NCBI GenBank assembly: GCA_013298775.1
Contig: JAAFIV010000017.1
Span: forward strand, 29,813 to 93,812
From: Ignavibacteria bacterium
Lineage (GTDB): Bacteria > Bacteroidota > Ignavibacteria > Kapaibacteriales > UBA4661
Direction of reading: 5' to 3'
Length of the DNA: 64,000 bases
The notes beneath the pieces were generated by a model, which searched no databases, was not told the DNA's origin, and saw only the letters and a list, made by a program, of their open reading frames with translations. Position numbers and translations under genes: made by a program. Positions 54,387 to 63,196 of this stretch are shown here, in pieces (position 1 is the first letter of the stretch; each line of letters starts with the position of its first letter).

Positions 54387-56915
54387 TTACGAAGCAATAG
54401 CCGTATTGTCAGCAGCCTCAGGCGTAGTATCTTCCAGCGAAGAGCGGAAGGGCAGCGCGACGATAAAACTTGTGCCTTGTTCTTCTACGCTGCTAAATTC
54501 TATCGTGCCGTCGTGCGCATCCACCGCATATTTTACAATAGACATACCTAAACCTGTACCTTTGATATGAATAGCGTTTTGAGCGCGGTGGAAGGCTTCA
54601 AACAAGTGTTTTTGGTCTTTGTAGGGAATACCAATGCCATTATCGCTAATGGTTAAAATGACGGCGGAGCTGCTGCATTCAACATCGAAATCTACATCTT
54701 CATCCGAGTATTTTAGCGCGTTGGAGAGGAGATTGGTGATGATAGAGCGCATCAGTTTTTCATCTAAAAGCGGTAGGGTTTCGGTTGTGCCATGGAAAGA
54801 GTAGTAAATACGCTGTGTTTCAGAACTTTGCTCTAATTCTTCAATAATTTCTTTGCTAAAGGCATCAATATCCAATGGCGCGAAAACCGCACGGGTCTTG
54901 CCCGCTTCGCCACGCGCAAGGAGCAGGACATCGTTCAGCATTTGCTCAATGCGCTGTCCGGCAGTCATCATGCGCTCAATGTGCGTAATCTGCTTCTCTG
55001 GCGTGGTTTTTCCAATACCCGCACGCAAAATTTCTGCCGACGAATTCATCACCGTCAGTGGTGTACGGAATTCGTGTGAAACCATTGAAATAAAGCGGCT
55101 TTTGAGGTCGTTCAATTCTTTTTCTTGCTGCAATGCTCGCTTTAATTCTTGCTCGGCTTCTTTACGCAGCGTTATTTCCCGCGAGTTGAGGACAATACCA
55201 CCAACGGCTGGGTTATGAAGCTGATTACTTGCCGTTGTTTCAATCCAAACATATTCCTCACCGCGTAAATACTTGAATTCAACTGTTTGCGCCGAATCAG
55301 GATGCTCAACGACTGCTGCCAAAAACTCACGCACCGTGCGCACCGCTTCAAAATAAACGTTCTCGACAAAGTTTTTGCCAATGCGCTCAAACGGGTCGGT
55401 GCCAAATACTTTGTCGCTTGCGGGCGATTCATAGCTAATTGCGCCATCGCCATCAACAATCGTGATAACATCGGAAGCGTTGCGGAGCAAGCTGTTCAGG
55501 CGTTCGCCGCTTTGCAGGAGCATATCTTCAATACGTTTCCGCTCTTGAATTTCATGCTTCAAATCGGCATTGGCGCGTTTGATTTGCTCGGTGCGCTCGT
55601 CAATGCGGCGTTCGAGGAATTGGCTAAAAAGGACGTTGGCTTCTTCGTTAGTTTTACGCTCGGTTACGTCGTTGAAAATGACGAACGAGCCGCTAAAATC
55701 GCTTGTTTCATTGTAGCGAGGTGAAGAATTGATGGATTGCCAGCGTTTGGTACCATTCGGGCGCATAATCTCTACCTCGTAGCGACCGATATTTCCAGCG
55801 CGGCGGGCAGCATTTTCGTTATCCACCGTTACTTGCGATTCTTCGCTCAAAAATTCCCGGACGTATCGCCCAACGAGTTTACCAGACTCCACTCCAAACG
55901 CCTGTTCTGCTGCGGGATTGGCAACAATAATTTTATCATCGGCATCCGTAATCACAATACCTTCGGCAAGATTTTCAACAAGCGTCCGATATTGCTGTTC
56001 GCTTTGTTTTAATGCCACTTCTACGGCTTTGCGTTCGGAAATATCGCGGGAATTGACAACAATGGAGCGAATTGGCTCATCGTCCAGCAAATTGCGCCCA
56101 ATACTTTCAACCGTGATATAGCTGCCATCGCTGGCTTGCACACGAAAGATTGCCGTGTAGGTCTCACGCGGTGTTGCAAGCATGTTCTTCAGGGTATCTT
56201 GAACAATCTCACGGTCATCGGGGTGAATAATTCGGTACGCAGACCGCCCCAAGACTTGTCCTTCTGCATAACCGAGCTTTTGGTAAAAGAACGGACTTTG
56301 GTAGGTAATGTGCAAGTTCGCATCAAGCATCGTGATAATATCTTGCGAATTCTGTACTAAGAGACGGAAACGTTCTTCGGAGTCGTGCAGCAGCTGATTC
56401 GTATTGCGTTTGGCATCATCATTTATGCGCTCTTGAAGTTTTTCGCGCTCGTGCAAAGCGCGGAGTTCGCGTTCAAATATAGCTTTTAGGCGTTCGTAGT
56501 TTCCCTTGCTGACAAAATCGTCTGCACCCGCCTTGATTAAATCCACCGCAACTTCTTCGCCCACCAAACCAGAAATCATCACAAAAGGCGTGTGGCGTTT
56601 GTGAGCGGCATCGTGCTGACGCGTGAGAACAAGCGCGTCGTAGCCGCTGAGGTTGGGGAGCATAAAATCAGAAATGACAATATCCCACGGTTCGGCTTCC
56701 AGAGCGGCAGTCAAGTGGTCGCGGTGCTGCACAAGGCGGTAATCCAGCGCGTATCCAGCACTTTCTAGGACGCTGACCAGCACATACACATCGCTGAGGG
56801 AATCCTCAATGATGAGCGTGCGCACAAGTTCAACACCGTGTCCGTTATGAAGGGAAGCGGTGGCGGTATGCGGCACAGAAGCCAGTGGTGGTGCTATGGT
56901 AAAGGATTGCTCCAT
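54387..56915 (-). CDS. Hybrid sensor: REC-PAS-PAS-PAS histidine kinase
   Basis: The 842-residue protein starts at ATG 56913-56915. An N-terminal receiver domain (30-150, phospho-acceptor D83 in ISDFMLPNLSGYD, K near 134) is followed by three PAS/PAC modules (about 180-300, 310-430, 480-600). The HisKA dimer domain has its phospho-histidine in MVSHEFRTPLTVM (near 612), and the HATPase_c shows ITNLLSNALKYSD (N box), ISDNGIGIPY (G1) and KGTGLGMSIVK (G2) at about 715-830. An N-terminal receiver on a kinase suggests it is itself tuned by another kinase. A separate receiver-only protein is encoded upstream. Confidence 0.93.
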   Translation of the reverse strand: MEQSFTIAPPLASVPHTATASLHNGHGVELVRTLIIEDSLSDVYVLVSVLESAGYALDYRLVQHRDHLTAALEAEPWDIVISDFMLPNLSGYDALVLTRQHDAAHKRHTPFVMISGLVGEEVAVDLIKAGADDFVSKGNYERLKAIFERELRALHEREKLQERINDDAKRNTNQLLHDSEERFRLLVQNSQDIITMLDANLHITYQSPFFYQKLGYAEGQVLGRSAYRIIHPDDREIVQDTLKNMLATPRETYTAIFRVQASDGSYITVESIGRNLLDDEPIRSIVVNSRDISERKAVEVALKQSEQQYRTLVENLAEGIVITDADDKIIVANPAAEQAFGVESGKLVGRYVREFLSEESQVTVDNENAARRAGNIGRYEVEIMRPNGTKRWQSINSSPRYNETSDFSGSFVIFNDVTERKTNEEANVLFSQFLERRIDERTEQIKRANADLKHEIQERKRIEDMLLQSGERLNSLLRNASDVITIVDGDGAISYESPASDKVFGTDPFERIGKNFVENVYFEAVRTVREFLAAVVEHPDSAQTVEFKYLRGEEYVWIETTASNQLHNPAVGGIVLNSREITLRKEAEQELKRALQQEKELNDLKSRFISMVSHEFRTPLTVMNSSAEILRAGIGKTTPEKQITHIERMMTAGQRIEQMLNDVLLLARGEAGKTRAVFAPLDIDAFSKEIIEELEQSSETQRIYYSFHGTTETLPLLDEKLMRSIITNLLSNALKYSDEDVDFDVECSSSAVILTISDNGIGIPYKDQKHLFEAFHRAQNAIHIKGTGLGMSIVKYAVDAHDGTIEFSSVEEQGTSFIVALPFRSSLEDTTPEAADNTAIAS

Positions 56916-57010
56916 GCGTGGTGAATGGTGCGAAAGACGAAAAAGATACAAACGAAAGCACGAGTGAAGAAATGGAACGGTACGGTTGTGGACAAAATAA
57001 CGCTGCATCT

Positions 57011-57093
57011 TGTGGCGCAGACAAGAGTGTTTGCGCTACCACCCAAACCAGATTTCATGCGGCTTCGGTAGCACAGACACTCTTGTCTGTGCA
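57011..57093. repeat. Family B repeat, copy 5
   Basis: Tgtggcgcagacaagagtgtttgcgctacc faces ggtagcacagacactcttgtctgtgca. Its reverse complement aligns with copy 4 along the full 83-86 bases. It lies upstream of the histidine kinase gene. Confidence 0.88.
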
Positions 57094-57175
57094 AGAATAC
57101 TGCCATTGTGCGAAAGTCCTACTCCTTATTTCTCTCCAACATTATGCTGAAGACCGCATACATGCTGGCGTGCCG

Positions 57176-57712
57176 TTATCCCTTCGCTGCTCGTGCCTCT
57201 GCGTCGAGCCATTTTGCATGATAGTCTTGAATCATGCTGGTATAGCGGATTTCGCGGCGAATGACGGAAATAAGACGTTCCAAGTAGCCTTTGATGATAA
57301 AATCCGTTGCTCCAGCATTCATCGCAGCGACAACGGCATTTTCATTCAAAATGCTAGAAATCATTATCACGGGAATAGGCAAAATAAGCGCAGGAGGCGT
57401 GGGCAGATGCGCGGCTTCGTAGTCGCGGATAATTTTCAGCGCGTCCATACCAGTAAAACCAGTGTGAATGTTGTAATCGCAGAAAATCATGTCCCACGAT
57501 TGCTTCAGCACTTCGTTCAGTGCTGGTACGGTATCAACGCGCTCGTAGGTATGCTCGATGTCGTGATAGCGCAAGAAGCGCATAAGAACATCGGCATCCA
57601 AGACCGAATCTTCCACCAATAAAAAACGTAAAGGAGAACGCACAGAATAATTCCCTATTGTCTGTGAATAAGTATTGTTATTGATTTCAAGGAAAGACGC
57701 TGCGTGCGACAT
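57176..57712 (-). CDS. Stand-alone response-regulator receiver protein
   Basis: This 178-residue protein is a single receiver domain: RFLLVEDSVLDADVLMRFL near 29-47 (acidic pair), phospho-acceptor D79 in IFCDYNIHTGF, VIMISSILNENAVVAAMNAG near 125-144 and the conserved Lys in DFIIKGYLERL (near 150). No output domain follows. It should relay phosphate with the hybrid kinase encoded just downstream (260 bases, family B repeat between). The domain resembles the N-terminal receiver of that kinase. Confidence 0.9.
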   Translation of the reverse strand: MSHAASFLEINNNTYSQTIGNYSVRSPLRFLLVEDSVLDADVLMRFLRYHDIEHTYERVDTVPALNEVLKQSWDMIFCDYNIHTGFTGMDALKIIRDYEAAHLPTPPALILPIPVIMISSILNENAVVAAMNAGATDFIIKGYLERLISVIRREIRYTSMIQDYHAKWLDAEARAAKG

Positions 57713-57733
57713 TTCCAGACCGTTAGTTTGTCC

Positions 57734-58501
57734 TTATCCCTCTGCCTTTTTGCGCTGTCGTGCAATTTCAAACATGACCACGCCAGAAGCAACGGACGCA
57801 TTCAGCGAGGCAATTTTACCATGAATCGGGATAGAAACCGCTCCCGTACATACGGCGCGAACTGGCTTGGAAATACCAAAACCTTCGCTTCCAATAACGA
57901 GAACAACGGCATCGCCGTAGAGAGTGTTTGTGTACTGTTCTTTCGCGTCTGCTTCCAGAGCAAGTACCTCAAAGCCCGCATTCCGCGCATCTTCCAGAGC
58001 TTTTGCAAGATTACTCACCTTTGCAATATTCAAGTATTCGAGTGCGCCGGCAGAGGTTTTTGCTGCTGCACCGCTCAAGGGCGCGGAACGCTGCTCCGGC
58101 ACGATAATCCCATGAAATCCAGCACATTCTGCCGAGCGGGCAATTGCACCAACGTTGTGGGGGTCGGTAATACCATCCAATGCAACCAGTAATGGTGCGT
58201 CATGGAGAGAAAAACTTCGTTCCAAAAGCTCGCTCATAGACAGCGTTGTGAAGGCGGAGGTAAGCGCGAGAACGCCCTGAGCGCGTCCGGTATCTTCGCA
58301 CACTTCATGCTCAAGAGCTTGAAATTTACGTTTGTCCATCAGCGAAACAGGCACATTGCGCTTGGCGGCAAGTGCGCGAATTGCTTGAATTGGTGCGCCT
58401 TCTGCGCCATACTGGAGAAGAATCTTCTCTATTTTCCGTGCGCTCCCACCGTTTGCTTGCGAGAGTGCTTCCTGCACAGCGTTTCGCCCAAAAATATACA
58501 C
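57734..58501 (-). CDS. rlmB: 23S rRNA (guanosine-2'-O)-methyltransferase RlmB
   Basis: RlmB methylates G2251 of 23S rRNA in the ribosomal P-loop. The 255-residue SpoU-class enzyme has the substrate-binding N-terminal domain (YIFGRNAVQEAL) and the trefoil-knot motifs LDGITDPHNVGAIARSAECAG near 110-130, VVLVIGSEGFGISKPV near 200-215 and IPIHGKIASLNASVASGV near 224-241. The receiver gene starts 21 bases downstream, so the two may share a transcript. Confidence 0.96.
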   Translation of the reverse strand: MYIFGRNAVQEALSQANGGSARKIEKILLQYGAEGAPIQAIRALAAKRNVPVSLMDKRKFQALEHEVCEDTGRAQGVLALTSAFTTLSMSELLERSFSLHDAPLLVALDGITDPHNVGAIARSAECAGFHGIIVPEQRSAPLSGAAAKTSAGALEYLNIAKVSNLAKALEDARNAGFEVLALEADAKEQYTNTLYGDAVVLVIGSEGFGISKPVRAVCTGAVSIPIHGKIASLNASVASGVVMFEIARQRKKAEG

Positions 58502-58966
58502 AAAAGATATGTTTTAATGTGAAAGGATTCTAAACACACGACAAAATCTCTGAAGGGCTGATAGAATCAGGCTTTAGTGGCACAGACATTCTTGTCTGTG
58601 TTTTCCGCCTGAAATCCTTGCTAACACTCACAGACTAAGAATGTCTGTGCCACTACTGAAGAAATTTTGTCGTGTACGAAAGAAAAGATTGTGAAACTCA
58701 CATACACCGTCTGCGAATTTTTTCTTATCGGTATTCTGCTTTTTGCCTCTGCCCCAAGTATGAATGGTCTCTCTGCAACCGAACAATACCAGCACAATAA
58801 GACCGTAAAAATACGAAAAATCCGTGAATGTGCATGATTCTTTTTTCGGCGTATTCTAGCGAATGTACAAGATTTTATCCGTACTCCGCTCGGCTGCAAT
58901 CGCTCAAAGACGCGTCATTGTTTGACGGCTTGTCATAGCGAGGCACATCTGCAAACGTGTGGGATA
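58502..58966. other. 465-base spacer with family B copy 6 and a possible small ORF
   Basis: Family B copy 6 occupies about 58575-58655. After it, a plus-strand frame from GTG 58691 to TGA 58835-58837 gives 48 residues starting KLTYTVCEFFLIGILLFASA, which looks signal-peptide-like, but there is no ribosome-binding site and no family match, so it is noted only. The rest is AT-rich with no gene. Confidence 0.5.
58575..58655. repeat. Family B repeat, copy 6
   Basis: Agtggcacagacattcttgtctgtg faces cacagactaagaatgtctgtgccact. Its reverse complement matches copy 2 (28.28 kb) almost base for base, including the interior gagtgttagc...tttcag. Confidence 0.9.
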
Positions 58967-61750
58967 TTACTGCTTCACAAGCCGTACTCGCTGCACCCAC
59001 CCTTGCTGCTGCGTGGAAACGGTACAAAAATACACACCCCGCGCCAAACCCGCACCGTCCAATTCCCGCGTATGAACGCCCTCCGGCAGCATTCCCTCTG
59101 AAAAGCGCATTATTTCTCGTCCCAAGGCATCATGCACCCGCACAAGCACTTCTGAAGCGCGTTCTAGGCGGTATTCGAGCGTGGTGCGCTCGGTGAAGGG
59201 TTGGGGGTAGGCTTGAATGGATAAATTTTGAAAATCCTTCGATACTTTGGTCGTTAAGTCGCTTGCGCCATAAAAATACGCGCCACTCAAAGGTGGAAGT
59301 GTAATTGTCAATGGTCGGGTAAGGCTAATTGCTTGAGAATGTCGTATGGCTGGATTGGTTCTAAAAGCGGGATAAAAAGAAATTCCAAAGGGTAAGGTCG
59401 GCAAGTTAATTGTTAGCTGTACTGTATCTAAAGTTGGATTGATGGCTGTAACCCAAGCGCGAAAAACAAGAGTTGGGTCTGGTTCTAAAATGTTGTAATG
59501 AGTATAAATGGAATCAAGCGTTGTTACCGCAAACGCGCCCTTTTCAATCGAAGGAAATCTTACAGGAGCAATTTTAGGGCTTCGGTTATTACGGCGAATA
59601 AAGGCAAGTGAACGATAAAACCCCGCCAAACTACTATCAAAATTCATATCATCCACAGGGCGCATAAATGCTGGGGAATGCGAGGCAGCTTGCGCATCGA
59701 AGCGAATATCCGACCAGTTCATGGGTGAGCGGTCGTCGGGGTCGTTACCGCCCCAGATGCCGGACTCTGTGCCGTAGTAGAGCATTGGTGCGCCGGTGAA
59801 GGTCATTTGAAAGAGCGCGATGAGTTTTTGTACGTCGCGCTCCTCCGCAGTCGGCTTGCGAATAAGGTAGGACGGTCGTCCCCATGCGTTGTTGGTGGGT
59901 CCGCCCGCAAGAGTGCTGTTCACAATTTGCGACGCTAGACGCTCGGTATCGTGCGAATCCATCATGTTTTGCATGGCGGCTTGTACGTCGGGAGTATAAG
60001 CATTCATGCGGCTTGTAATGGTATTCCAAAAGGATTCCGCCGTGCCGCGCTTATTGATAAAAAAGTCCTTCACGGGTTGCAAAAATGCCCAGTAGTTCAT
60101 TGCGGCGGAAAAGTTTCCACCCCGCACCGTTGCTGGGGTTTGGTCAGTCCAGATTTCGGCAGTCGTGTAAGCATTTGGGTTCAGGCTGCGGACGTAGATA
60201 TTCCATTCGTTCCAGAAACCAAGCGGCATATACGGCACAACGTCCAACCGCCAGCCATCTATACCGTCGTCGGGATTGCCATCGCCATTCGGGTCCATCC
60301 ACCGCCGCGTCACGTTCCAGATGTAGTCTTTCGGCGCGGGTGCGAGGTCGCGTCCATCGGCGGTGCGGGCAAATTCAGGCAGCGAGGTAAAATTTTCCCA
60401 CGATTTGTAGGCAAATTCATTCGCGGTGGTCGCGGGGTCGTCGAAACGGGAAATGGCGTACCAGTCCTTGAAGCGAGACTGTGCCTGATTCTGCACAATA
60501 TCTTGAAACGCAAAAAAGCCACGCCCCGTATGATTCCACACGCCATCAAGGATAATGCGCATATTCCGCCGCTTTGTTTCTTGGATGAGCCGCAAAAAGA
60601 GCGAATCCGCGCTCGTCCACCGCCATGTGCGCGGGTTGTAGGGTTCTGCACTTGCGTTTTCGCGGGCAATTTGCGCCAAGTCTGCTTGCGGATTCGGTCC
60701 GAAATACGGGTCTATGTGGTGATGCGCATTGCCGTCGTATTTGTGCAGCGAATTGGCGTAAAATATGGGGTTCAGGTACAACGCGGTAATACCCAAATCG
60801 CGTAAATAGTCCAAACGGTCAATGATTCCTTGCAAATCGCCGCCGTAGCGACGGTGGAAAATGGAATTGTTGTAGAAATTCGCACCAAATTCGCGCTCCC
60901 ATTCGTCGCGGGAAAACCAGTCGCTGCCCCAAGGTTTGATGCGCCATTTGTCGGATACGCCATTGCCGAGTTCAAGACTTTCTCGCGTGGGGTCGTTGCG
61001 CGGGTCGCCATTGCGAAAGCGTTCTGGGAAAATTTGATACCAGACTGCATCCCGCGCCCATGCTGGCGTGGCATTGATAAGAACAGGAAAACGATACGCG
61101 CTCGCGTTTCCAGCAATATCATTTGCCAGAATCCGCACCGTTGCTGATGTTGGAACGGCATTGGCAAATTGCATACGAACAACACCGCTTTGCTGTGCGG
61201 CTCGTAGCGCGTCGGTGCTGAGAAACGTAGTATCGCGCCCGCTCACAACGGCAATGCGCGTGAGCGTCGCGGTGGTGATAATGGACGCACTTACGCCAGA
61301 AACCGCATTGCCACTCATTTGCAAGGAAGGCTGAAAGACGAGTAATGGTGCGACTTGCAGAACAGAGTTTTGATTCGGCGAGCCGTCCTGTACGTCGTTC
61401 AAGGGGTCGGGAATCCAGTCTGCTTGCGCTCCCGAAGCGTCGCGGTGAATATGAAATTTGTACAAATATCGCTGTCCCACGCGCAACGTCAATGTTTTTA
61501 GCCACGCGCCAGAAGCCGCATCGTAGCTCATTTCCGAAGCCGCACCTGCGCTGATGCGCCCGTTGGCGTTTGGTCCCCAGTTGTTAAATTCGCCCGGTAC
61601 AAAGGCGCGGACGTAGCGTTGTTGCGGGTCGGCGAGGCGAAAGGTGACGGTGATATTTTGCGCAAAAAGCTGAGAATACGCGCTTGGTACAAAAACGCTC
61701 AAGCACAGACAAACGGCGAAAAGGCGTGGAAGCAAGGAATGGTGCAGCAT
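58967..61750 (-). CDS. Exported GH13 alpha-amylase-type enzyme with T9SS sorting domain
   Basis: The 927-residue protein has a signal peptide (LFAVCLCLSVFVPSAYSQ), an N-terminal carbohydrate-binding CBM48/isoamylase-N-like domain (VTFRLADPQQRYVRAFVPGEFN, about 35-135), and a GH13 barrel from about 230: DAVWYQIFPERFRNGD, ITALYLNPIF, RIILDGVWNHTG, the nucleophile Asp in GIDGWRLDVV (near 502), the acid Glu in TAEIW (near 531) and the third Asp in DSHDTERLAS (near 602). The last 80 residues are a type A T9SS domain (AYPQPFTERTTLEYRL, then GVYFCTVSTQQQ and a basic end). It is therefore secreted or held on the cell surface and cleaves alpha-glucans such as starch or pullulan. Confidence 0.94.
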   Translation of the reverse strand: MLHHSLLPRLFAVCLCLSVFVPSAYSQLFAQNITVTFRLADPQQRYVRAFVPGEFNNWGPNANGRISAGAASEMSYDAASGAWLKTLTLRVGQRYLYKFHIHRDASGAQADWIPDPLNDVQDGSPNQNSVLQVAPLLVFQPSLQMSGNAVSGVSASIITTATLTRIAVVSGRDTTFLSTDALRAAQQSGVVRMQFANAVPTSATVRILANDIAGNASAYRFPVLINATPAWARDAVWYQIFPERFRNGDPRNDPTRESLELGNGVSDKWRIKPWGSDWFSRDEWEREFGANFYNNSIFHRRYGGDLQGIIDRLDYLRDLGITALYLNPIFYANSLHKYDGNAHHHIDPYFGPNPQADLAQIARENASAEPYNPRTWRWTSADSLFLRLIQETKRRNMRIILDGVWNHTGRGFFAFQDIVQNQAQSRFKDWYAISRFDDPATTANEFAYKSWENFTSLPEFARTADGRDLAPAPKDYIWNVTRRWMDPNGDGNPDDGIDGWRLDVVPYMPLGFWNEWNIYVRSLNPNAYTTAEIWTDQTPATVRGGNFSAAMNYWAFLQPVKDFFINKRGTAESFWNTITSRMNAYTPDVQAAMQNMMDSHDTERLASQIVNSTLAGGPTNNAWGRPSYLIRKPTAEERDVQKLIALFQMTFTGAPMLYYGTESGIWGGNDPDDRSPMNWSDIRFDAQAASHSPAFMRPVDDMNFDSSLAGFYRSLAFIRRNNRSPKIAPVRFPSIEKGAFAVTTLDSIYTHYNILEPDPTLVFRAWVTAINPTLDTVQLTINLPTLPFGISFYPAFRTNPAIRHSQAISLTRPLTITLPPLSGAYFYGASDLTTKVSKDFQNLSIQAYPQPFTERTTLEYRLERASEVLVRVHDALGREIMRFSEGMLPEGVHTRELDGAGLARGVYFCTVSTQQQGWVQRVRLVKQ

Positions 61751-62108
61751 AGCAAGAAGGGATAATGAACATTATGAAGAAATTTTTTCGTTACTGGTCA
61801 GGTCTCGCCACCGAAGCGGCTGAGGAGTGCATGAACACTGCCGTCCGGCGGGTGCGTCGCTTGTACAGCACTCGCCGGACGGCTACTCAGCTTGTGATAA
61901 CAGCCGCCCGACGAGGTAGTCCCTGCATAGTTACGTTTTTTCTTAGAAATGGAAAGACGTGAATTCAAGAGATACAACAACGCACGAAAAGCGCAAAAAT
62001 GCAACGCGTAGTATTGGCAACCAAATTTCGTATATTTGCACACAAGAAGCAAGGAAATACGCGCCTTTCGACTTTCAAACCTCATATTTCAGACTTCATC
62101 TTTTCCCC
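61751..62108. other. 358-base spacer with family C copy 2
   Basis: Family C copy 2 (61793-61935) holds gcggctgaggagtgc...actgccgtccggcgggtg and cttgtgataacagccgcccgacgagg, in the same order as copy 1. The last 130 bases run up to the meaB start and include the atttcagacttcat word seen in other spacers. Open frames here (such as 61959-62108) are in the repeat flank and are not called. Confidence 0.6.
61793..61935. repeat. Family C repeat, copy 2
   Basis: It has the same word order as 36861-36996: ctgaggagtgc, ctgccgtccggcggg, a variable loop, then gcttgtgataacagccgcccgacgag. The middle holds an additional hairpin (ccgtccggcggg / actcgccggacgg) not fully conserved in copy 1. Confidence 0.88.
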
Positions 62109-63116
62109 ATGCCTTTTACCGCCGAACAACTCGCTGACGATATTCGCTCGCAGAACCACGCCCGCAGCCGCCGTGCCTTAGCGAAGGCAATTACGCTCGT
62201 GGAAAGCTCCCGTGCGGCGGATGTGGAAATTGCGCAAAATCTTCTCACCGAGATTCTTCCCGCAACGGGCGCGTCGCAGCGCATCGGGATTACGGGCATT
62301 CCGGGCGTTGGGAAAAGCACATTTATTGAGGCATTTGGCTTGATGCTGCTTCGGAAGGGATATAAAGTTGCGGTGCTGGCGATAGACCCCTCCAGCGAGC
62401 GCACAGGCGGGAGCATTCTGGGCGATAAAACCCGTATGCCAGAGCTTTCCCGCGCTGAAAACGCTTTTATTCGTCCCTCGCCAGCAGGAAAAACGCTCGG
62501 CGGCGTAGCGCGGCGAACACGAGAAACCATGCTGCTGTGCGAGGCGGCTGCCTTCGATGTGGTGCTGGTGGAAACCGTTGGCGTGGGGCAATCCGAAACG
62601 ACGCTGTCGTCAATGGTGGATTTCTTTCTCGTGCTGATGCTCTCTGGCACGGGCGACGAACTGCAAGGAATGAAGCGGGGAATCATGGAATTAGCCGATG
62701 CCATTGCTATTAACAAAGTCGAGGCGGAAACTCGCATGAATGCTGAACGCGCAGCCCAGCAACTGCGAAACGCGCTACATCTTGGCATGCCGAAACACGA
62801 GGATTGGAGCGTTCCCGTGCAGCTTTGCAGTGCGCTTGAGCAAACGGGGTTGGAGGAAATTTGGGCAATTATTCAACATTTTATCCAGGAAAACGCCGAT
62901 CGAACCCAGCACGTGCGCCGCACACAAGCGGTTCGGTGGATGCGAGAAACCGTGCAGGATGGAATTGCGATGCTGCTGCACAATTCACCCACTCTGCGCG
63001 AATTGAACACGCAGTTGGAAGCACAAGTTTTTGCGCAGACACTCTCGCCAAGCGCAGCAGCAATACGGCTTTTGAAGGCAATGGGACTTGCTGAAAAGAT
63101 ACATCAGGGAGTGTAA
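62109..63116 (+). CDS. meaB: MeaB/ArgK GTPase for methylmalonyl-CoA mutase
   Basis: MeaB protects and reactivates the B12-dependent methylmalonyl-CoA mutase. The 335-residue product has the P-loop GITGIPGVGKSTFIEAFG near 60-77, AIDPSSERTGGSILGDKTRM near 95-114, VETVGVGQSETTLSSMVDFF near 158-177 (Walker B region) and AIAINKVEAET (guanine-specificity loop, usually NKxD, here NKVE). The start is the ATG at 62109 (MPFTAEQLADDI). Mutase genes are not in the window. Confidence 0.95.
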   Translation: MPFTAEQLADDIRSQNHARSRRALAKAITLVESSRAADVEIAQNLLTEILPATGASQRIGITGIPGVGKSTFIEAFGLMLLRKGYKVAVLAIDPSSERTGGSILGDKTRMPELSRAENAFIRPSPAGKTLGGVARRTRETMLLCEAAAFDVVLVETVGVGQSETTLSSMVDFFLVLMLSGTGDELQGMKRGIMELADAIAINKVEAETRMNAERAAQQLRNALHLGMPKHEDWSVPVQLCSALEQTGLEEIWAIIQHFIQENADRTQHVRRTQAVRWMRETVQDGIAMLLHNSPTLRELNTQLEAQVFAQTLSPSAAAIRLLKAMGLAEKIHQGV

Positions 63117-63154
63117 CTTCAAGAAAAAACCTACTTTTTCGGTGAAGTCCATAC

Positions 63155-63190
63155 AAGCCGCGTCAAATCAGACTTTGACGCGGCTTTTTT
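63155..63190. terminator. Intrinsic terminator, meaB / OmpA-family genes (convergent)
   Basis: A perfect 13-bp stem, aagccgcgtcaaa / tttgacgcggctt (63155-63167 with 63174-63186), is followed by T-run sequence on the plus strand. It contains the same aagccgc...gcggctt core as the terminators at 34768 and 36152. Confidence 0.9.
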
Positions 63191-63196
63191 GTATCG

